NCBI GenBank assembly: GCA_003484235.1
Contig: DNDP01000335.1
Coordinates: forward strand, 1-18,077
Reading direction: 5' to 3'
Length of the DNA stretch: 18,077 nucleotides
Source: Verrucomicrobiales bacterium
Lineage (GTDB): Bacteria; Verrucomicrobiota; Verrucomicrobiia; Limisphaerales; RI-55
Positions 15,232 to 18,077 of the stretch are shown piece after piece. Under the pieces are notes generated by a model. It did no database searches. It was not told where the DNA came from and worked only from the letters and a program-made list of their open reading frames with translations. The translations under genes were made by a program, and so were the position numbers. The first letter of the stretch is position 1, and each line of letters opens with the position of its first letter.

Positions 15232-15924
15232 TCAAGAACGATGGTAGTGACGTTCGCCAAACAGCGCCGTGCCGACCCGCACGATGGTCGCCCCCTCCTC
15301 CACCGCGACCTCAAAATCCCCGCTCATGCCCATGCTCAACTCCGGCAGGGGCGCTCCCAGCCGGTCTTCGCAGCGCTGCTTCAACTCCTTCAGTTCCCGA
15401 AAAAAAGGCCGGGCCTTCTCGGCAAGCGTGACATAGGGGGCAATCGTCATCAGGCCGTGAATCTCCAGCCTCGGAAGCGCATTGAGGCTTTCCAGCTCCT
15501 CAAGCAGACGTCCGGGCGCATATCCGAACTTGCTCGACTCGCCGGCCACGTTGACTTCGAGCAGCACGGGCATGGTCCGCGAAGCCTGTTCGCAGCGACG
15601 GCTGATCTCCTCGGCCAGGTGAAGGGAGTCCACGCTTTGAATCATCTCGAACAGCTGCACCGCGTCCCGGCACTTGTTCGACTGCAGGTGGCCGATCATC
15701 TGCCAGCGCAGCCGACCCGGGCACTGGGGAATCTTGGCCTTCGCCTCCTGCACCTTGCTTTCACCGAACACGACCTGGCCGGCGGCCGCGGCCTTCTCAA
15801 TGGCGGTTGTTGAATGCCCCTTGCTCACCGCCAGCAGCTGCACCTCGGCGGGGCTGCGGTTGGCCCGTTCACACGCGGCGGCGATGCGCGCCTGCAGCTG
15901 GCTGATGTTCTCCGGAATGGACAC
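15232..15924 (-). CDS. yggS: YggS/PLPBP-family pyridoxal phosphate-binding protein
   Basis: 230 residues from GTG 15924, normal length for the family (alanine-racemase-like TIM barrel, no catalysis shown; keeps vitamin B6 and amino-acid pools in balance). Landmarks: PLP lysine K35 in LLAVSKGHS, FGESKVQEAKAK, WQMIGHLQSNK, SVDSLHLAEEI, LLEVNVAGESSKFGY, GLMTIAPY, and the phosphate-binding end LSMGMSGDFEVAVEEGATIVRVGTALFG. The frame stays open far upstream across the tRNA gene, but that extension is the reverse of the tRNA and its flank. GTG 15924 is supported by the family N-terminus and by a promoter-like site ending six bases before it. It is the first gene of a two-gene unit with the cyclase. 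Confidence 0.92.
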   Translation of the reverse strand: MSIPENISQLQARIAAACERANRSPAEVQLLAVSKGHSTTAIEKAAAAGQVVFGESKVQEAKAKIPQCPGRLRWQMIGHLQSNKCRDAVQLFEMIQSVDSLHLAEEISRRCEQASRTMPVLLEVNVAGESSKFGYAPGRLLEELESLNALPRLEIHGLMTIAPYVTLAEKARPFFRELKELKQRCEDRLGAPLPELSMGMSGDFEVAVEEGATIVRVGTALFGERHYHRS

Positions 15925-15930
15925 GCCGGC

Positions 15931-15959
15931 AGCATGGAAAAGCCGCGCCCGGTTGACAA
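15931..15959 (-). promoter_or_regulatory. Promoter-like site for the yggS-cyclase unit
   Basis: On the minus strand TTGTCA (15959-15954; 5 of 6 to TTGACA), a 17-base spacer, then CATGCT (15936-15931; 3 of 6 to TATAAT). Only six bases separate the -10 box from GTG 15924, so the mRNA would begin at the start codon. Confidence 0.4.
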
Positions 15960-16017
15960 GCACCCGGGACCCAGGTGCAGTCTGGCGACCGGCACCACAA
16001 AATTCCGCAGATATCCG

Positions 16018-16047
16018 TTGCCAAACGGGAAATCGGACGGCTACTTT
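16018..16047 (+). promoter_or_regulatory. Possible promoter of the tRNA-Pro gene
   Basis: TTGCCA (16018-16023), an 18-base spacer and TACTTT (16042-16047). The predicted transcription start lies about six bases before the mature tRNA 5' end, a short leader. The match is moderate. Confidence 0.35.
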
Positions 16048-16059
16048 CCCGGTCCGGTT

Positions 16060-16137
16060 CGGGGCGTAGCGTAGCCTGGCTAGCGCGCTTGTTTCGGGTA
16101 CAAGAGGTCGCGAGTTCGAATCTCGCCGCCCCGACCA
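16060..16137 (+). tRNA. tRNA-Pro (anticodon CGG)
   Basis: A full cloverleaf can be drawn. Acceptor arms CGGGGCG (16060-16066) and CGCCCCG (16127-16133); D stem GCGT/GCGC with one G-U pair around a 10-base loop; anticodon stem CTTGT/ACAAG with loop TTCGGGT, giving anticodon CGG (16095-16097); variable loop AGGTC; T stem GCGAG/CTCGC with loop TTCGAAT. Discriminator A134 is followed by an encoded CCA (16135-16137). It reads CCG proline codons, useful in a GC-rich genome. Confidence 0.95.
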
Positions 16138-16150
16138 TCTTCCCTTCTTC

Positions 16151-16166
16151 GGCGGAACATCCGCTT
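16151..16166 (+). terminator. Short hairpin after the tRNA
   Basis: GCGGA (16152-16156) and TCCGC (16160-16164) pair around ACA, with an extra G-T closing pair and TT just after. It begins 14 bases past the tRNA CCA, in a pyrimidine-rich stretch. It is short, so this is a weak terminator candidate. Confidence 0.3.
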
Positions 16167-16178
16167 CCCACCGCAACC

Positions 16179-16206
16179 TTGTCGCGGCAACCGTGTTTGT
16201 TACGTT
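16179..16206 (+). promoter_or_regulatory. Promoter-like site for the sigma factor operon
   Basis: TTGTCG (16179-16184), a 16-base spacer and TACGTT (16201-16206) preceded by TGT, an extended -10 form. It ends seven bases before ATG 16214. A GGAAC motif (16153-16157) of the ECF -35 type was examined but has no fitting -10, so autoregulation is not shown. Confidence 0.35.
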
Positions 16207-16213
16207 CACGCCG

Positions 16214-16846
16214 ATGGCCGCCGCGAATGATCCCGATGCCGCCCTGATGCTGCGCGCAAAACAGGGCGACCGCGCGGCGTTTGAGGAGCTCGTGGTCAAA
16301 CACCAGCAGGCGGTCATGAATTTCATCTACCGGAGTGTTCCCGATCCGCAGGAGGCGGAGGACCTTGCCCAGAACGTTTTCGTGCAGGCGTGGAAGGCCC
16401 GCCACCGCTACCAGCCATCGGCCCGGTTCACGACCTGGCTGTTCACCATCGCCCGCAACCTCAGCCTCAACGAACTTCGCCGGCGATCGCGGCACGCCGG
16501 CGAATCCATGGACGGCCCGGCCGGCGAGGACGATGACGCGCCGGTCAGACAATTTGAGGACCGGAGCACCGCGTCGCCGCCGGACACGCTGCTCCGGGAA
16601 GAACTGCAGCGCAAGGTGAGCGAGGCCGTCGCCGCCCTCCCCGAGAATCAGCGCACCGCCATCCTGCTGTGCCAGGATGAGGAAACCTCATATGACGACA
16701 TCGCACAGGTGCTCGGGTGTTCGCTCTCCGCCACCAAGTCCATCATTTTTCGGGCGCGGGAAGCGCTCAAACTGCGGTTGAAGCCGTTTCTGGCAACCGG
16801 TGCCTGGGAGATGGACGAGCCCGCAACTTTCCGCCGTTCCCGGTGA
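16214..16846 (+). CDS. ECF-type RNA polymerase sigma factor (RpoE-like)
   Basis: 210 residues from ATG 16214; an in-frame GTG at 16193 lies upstream of the -10-like box and is less likely. Sigma region 2 spans about 22-92 (FEELVVKHQQAVMNFIYR, DAEDL-like PQEAEDLAQNVFVQAWK, RFTTWLFTIARNLSLNELRRR), an acidic linker about 97-125 (GEDDDAP), and region 4 about 126-182 with the helix-turn-helix TSYDDIAQVLGCSLSATKSIIFRAREAL. It lacks region 3, as ECF factors do. It should direct RNA polymerase to a stress or envelope regulon. The next gene, 29 bases downstream, encodes a membrane protein that fits the role of its anti-sigma factor. Confidence 0.93.
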   Translation: MAAANDPDAALMLRAKQGDRAAFEELVVKHQQAVMNFIYRSVPDPQEAEDLAQNVFVQAWKARHRYQPSARFTTWLFTIARNLSLNELRRRSRHAGESMDGPAGEDDDAPVRQFEDRSTASPPDTLLREELQRKVSEAVAALPENQRTAILLCQDEETSYDDIAQVLGCSLSATKSIIFRAREALKLRLKPFLATGAWEMDEPATFRRSR

Positions 16847-16875
16847 TAGATCCATGCAACGATTCGCGTCCGCCC

Positions 16876-17379
16876 ATGAACCAAGCTGAACTCGCACAAC
16901 TGATGGAACTCGCCCGCCGGCGACCGCTGAGCGAAGCCGAGCGGGCGCGACTGAACGCTTTGTTGGAGGCCAATCCGCAGGCATGGCCGGACCGCGACGA
17001 TGACATGGGCCTCGCGCGTCTGCTTGCCACGCTGCCGGATGCACCGCTGGCCTCCAATTTCACTTCCCGCGTGATGGCCGCCATCGAGAGAGAAGAGGCC
17101 GCCACGTCCGGCGGCCGGGTTCGGAACTGGCAGCCCCGCCGCTGGTTCCTTCGGCTGGCCGGCGCTGCGGCGGTGGCGGCCGTCACTGCCACGGGCTGGT
17201 GGCAGTACCGTTCATGGCAGCGGGCCGAATTCGCGGCCAGCCTCGCCGCCGTCTCGGAAGTGGCGGCGGTGCCGAGCGTCGAATTGCTGAAGGACTTTGA
17301 AGCGATCCAGTCCTATGCCAAGGTGCCGCCGGGGATCGATGTCGAGGGGGACTTGAGCCTGCTAGCCGCGCTGCAATGA
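16876..17379 (+). CDS. Single-pass membrane protein, probable anti-sigma factor
   Basis: 167 residues. A charged cytoplasmic N-terminus (1-88; ELAQLMELARRRPLSEAERARLNALL, then NFTSRVMAAIEREE), one membrane helix (about 89-109, WFLRLAGAAAVAAVTATGWW), and a short outer part ending in VELLKDFEAIQSYAKV. The order and topology fit an anti-sigma factor holding the ECF factor at the membrane. The zinc anti-sigma motif HxxxCxxC is absent: the protein has no cysteine at all. I infer the role from context and overall layout, not from a catalytic motif. Its stop overlaps the next start in ATGA (17376-17379), so the three genes form one operon. Confidence 0.75.
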   Translation: MNQAELAQLMELARRRPLSEAERARLNALLEANPQAWPDRDDDMGLARLLATLPDAPLASNFTSRVMAAIEREEAATSGGRVRNWQPRRWFLRLAGAAAVAAVTATGWWQYRSWQRAEFAASLAAVSEVAAVPSVELLKDFEAIQSYAKVPPGIDVEGDLSLLAALQ

Positions 17380-18077
17380 GGTTTCATGTGTTCATTTTAC
17401 TTGGGTGCCTGACCGCCGGATTGGTAGCGGCACAGACCCCGCCCATGCCGGTCAGCCGCTCCCCGGTGGAGTTCTTCCGCAACCTCCTCGAGGCAACTCC
17501 TGCGGAAGTCGAACAACTGCTCAAGGATCGCACCGTCGAACAGCGCCGGGTGATCGATCAGAAGCTCGTGGAATATCGGCTCCTGCCGCCGCCAATCCGT
17601 GAGTGGCGGCTCAAGGCGACCGAGCTCCGCTGGTATCTGCTGCCGCTGATGAAGCTTCGCCCGGAGGCCCGCGGCGCGCTGATGTTGACCGTGCCCGAGG
17701 TGGACCGCCCGCTCGTGGAGATCCGGCTGCGGCAATGGGATCTTCTGGGCGAGCAGGAGCGGGAGGAAATGCTGGCCAGCGAGACCGCGCTTCGCTACCT
17801 GGCCCGGCCCGTCACCCCGCCATCGATCGAGCCCGGCCAGTTGAACCTGGTCAGCGCGGAGGAACGCGCCCAGATCGAGCGCACGCTCGCACACTGGCGC
17901 AGCCTGCCCGAACCTCGACGGCAGCAGCTGGCCGGGAAGTTTGGGGAGTTTTTCACGCTCAGCACCGCCGAGAAAAACCGCACCCTGGGATTGTTCACCG
18001 CCAGCGAACGCGCCCAGATGCAGCTCACGCTCCAGAGCTTTGCCAGCCTGCCACCCGCCGAGCGGGATCAATGCCTT
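17376..18077 (+). CDS. Secreted DUF3106-like protein, 3' truncated by window edge
   Basis: 234 codons without a stop up to the right edge; the frame starts at ATG 17376, overlapping the anti-sigma stop (ATGA). The N-terminus MRFHVFILLGCLTAGLVAAQT is a signal peptide. An LLGC box ends at residue 11, but that is very early for a lipoprotein, so cleavage after VAA is preferred. The body is helical and rich in Leu, Arg and Glu with repeating patterns such as LLPPPIREWRLKATELRWYL, LAHWRSLPEPRRQQLAGKF and LQSFASLPPAERDQ, the L-x-W-x-x-LP-x-x-R type repeat of DUF3106 proteins. The family is uncharacterised; its place after sigma and anti-sigma suggests an envelope sensor that modulates the anti-sigma factor, in the way CpxP/RseB-like proteins do. 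This is inference. Confidence 0.8.
   Translation, partial: MRFHVFILLGCLTAGLVAAQTPPMPVSRSPVEFFRNLLEATPAEVEQLLKDRTVEQRRVIDQKLVEYRLLPPPIREWRLKATELRWYLLPLMKLRPEARGALMLTVPEVDRPLVEIRLRQWDLLGEQEREEMLASETALRYLARPVTPPSIEPGQLNLVSAEERAQIERTLAHWRSLPEPRRQQLAGKFGEFFTLSTAEKNRTLGLFTASERAQMQLTLQSFASLPPAERDQCL

Noticed and set aside
16153..16184. ECF-type autoregulatory promoter (GGAAC) before the sigma gene
   Set aside because: The spacing to any suitable -10 is about 20 bases, too long for the usual 16-17.
15925..16326. Upstream extension of the YggS frame (residues like RRDSNSRPLVPETSALARLRYAP)
   Set aside because: This is the reverse strand of the tRNA-Pro gene and its flank, a well-known source of false protein annotations; GTG 15924 fits the family start.
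17376..17408. Lipobox LLGC making the DUF3106-like protein a lipoprotein
   Set aside because: The cysteine is at residue 11, too early for a normal lipoprotein signal; a signal peptidase I site after VAA fits better.
17397..18071. 224-codon open frame on the minus strand at the right edge
   Set aside because: It is the shadow of the plus-strand DUF3106-like gene, which has a signal peptide and ATGA coupling to its neighbour.
1..18077. CRISPR arrays, insertion sequences, phage or integrase genes
   Set aside because: No regularly spaced repeats, transposase or recombinase motifs were seen on either strand.

Overview
The window is an 18 kb piece of a high-GC bacterial chromosome, densely coded on both strands, with no insertion sequence, phage gene or CRISPR array. 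The gene set suggests Verrucomicrobiota, perhaps the Pedosphaera/Limisphaera side: an ECF sigma factor, a non-zinc membrane anti-sigma and a DUF3106-like secreted protein in tandem, a membrane-anchored FG-GAP/ASPIC-UnbV protein, a large FN3/cadherin-like secreted protein, and many starts without a Shine-Dalgarno site. This placement is inference from gene content, not a phylogenetic result.

Left part (1-8049). The window opens inside an SLC12-type cation-chloride cotransporter homologue (+). It converges on an 835-residue secreted multidomain adhesin-like protein (-). A 582-base intergenic stretch without a convincing gene follows. Next come glpF and glpK (+, ATGA overlap), which take up and phosphorylate glycerol, then a secreted single-domain rhodanese and a small DUF456 membrane protein.

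Middle part (8063-13934, all minus strand). A membrane-anchored FG-GAP/ASPIC-UnbV protein has its own promoter-like site. Upstream of it lies a tight three-gene operon: a VTC (polyphosphate polymerase-type) catalytic protein, a DUF4956 membrane protein and an HlyD-type periplasmic adaptor. Nearly all active-site positions known from Vtc4 are present, so the operon may make, and possibly move, a polyphosphate-like polymer. It is preceded by a perfect 18-bp palindrome and tandem TTGAC boxes. Further upstream is a small stand-alone protein with a topoisomerase-type C4 zinc finger, followed by a strong hairpin.

Right part (14089-18077). A receiver-adenylate cyclase fusion directly abuts a YggS/PLPBP-family PLP-binding protein (-). 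A tRNA-Pro(CGG) gene with encoded CCA lies between that pair and a plus-strand sigma operon: ECF sigma factor, single-pass anti-sigma candidate and a secreted DUF3106-like protein that runs off the right edge.

Recurring regulatory architecture: both convergent gene pairs share a GC-rich hairpin that overlaps a stop codon, and three genes have promoter-like -10 boxes ending only 6-7 bases before the start codon, which suggests leaderless mRNAs.
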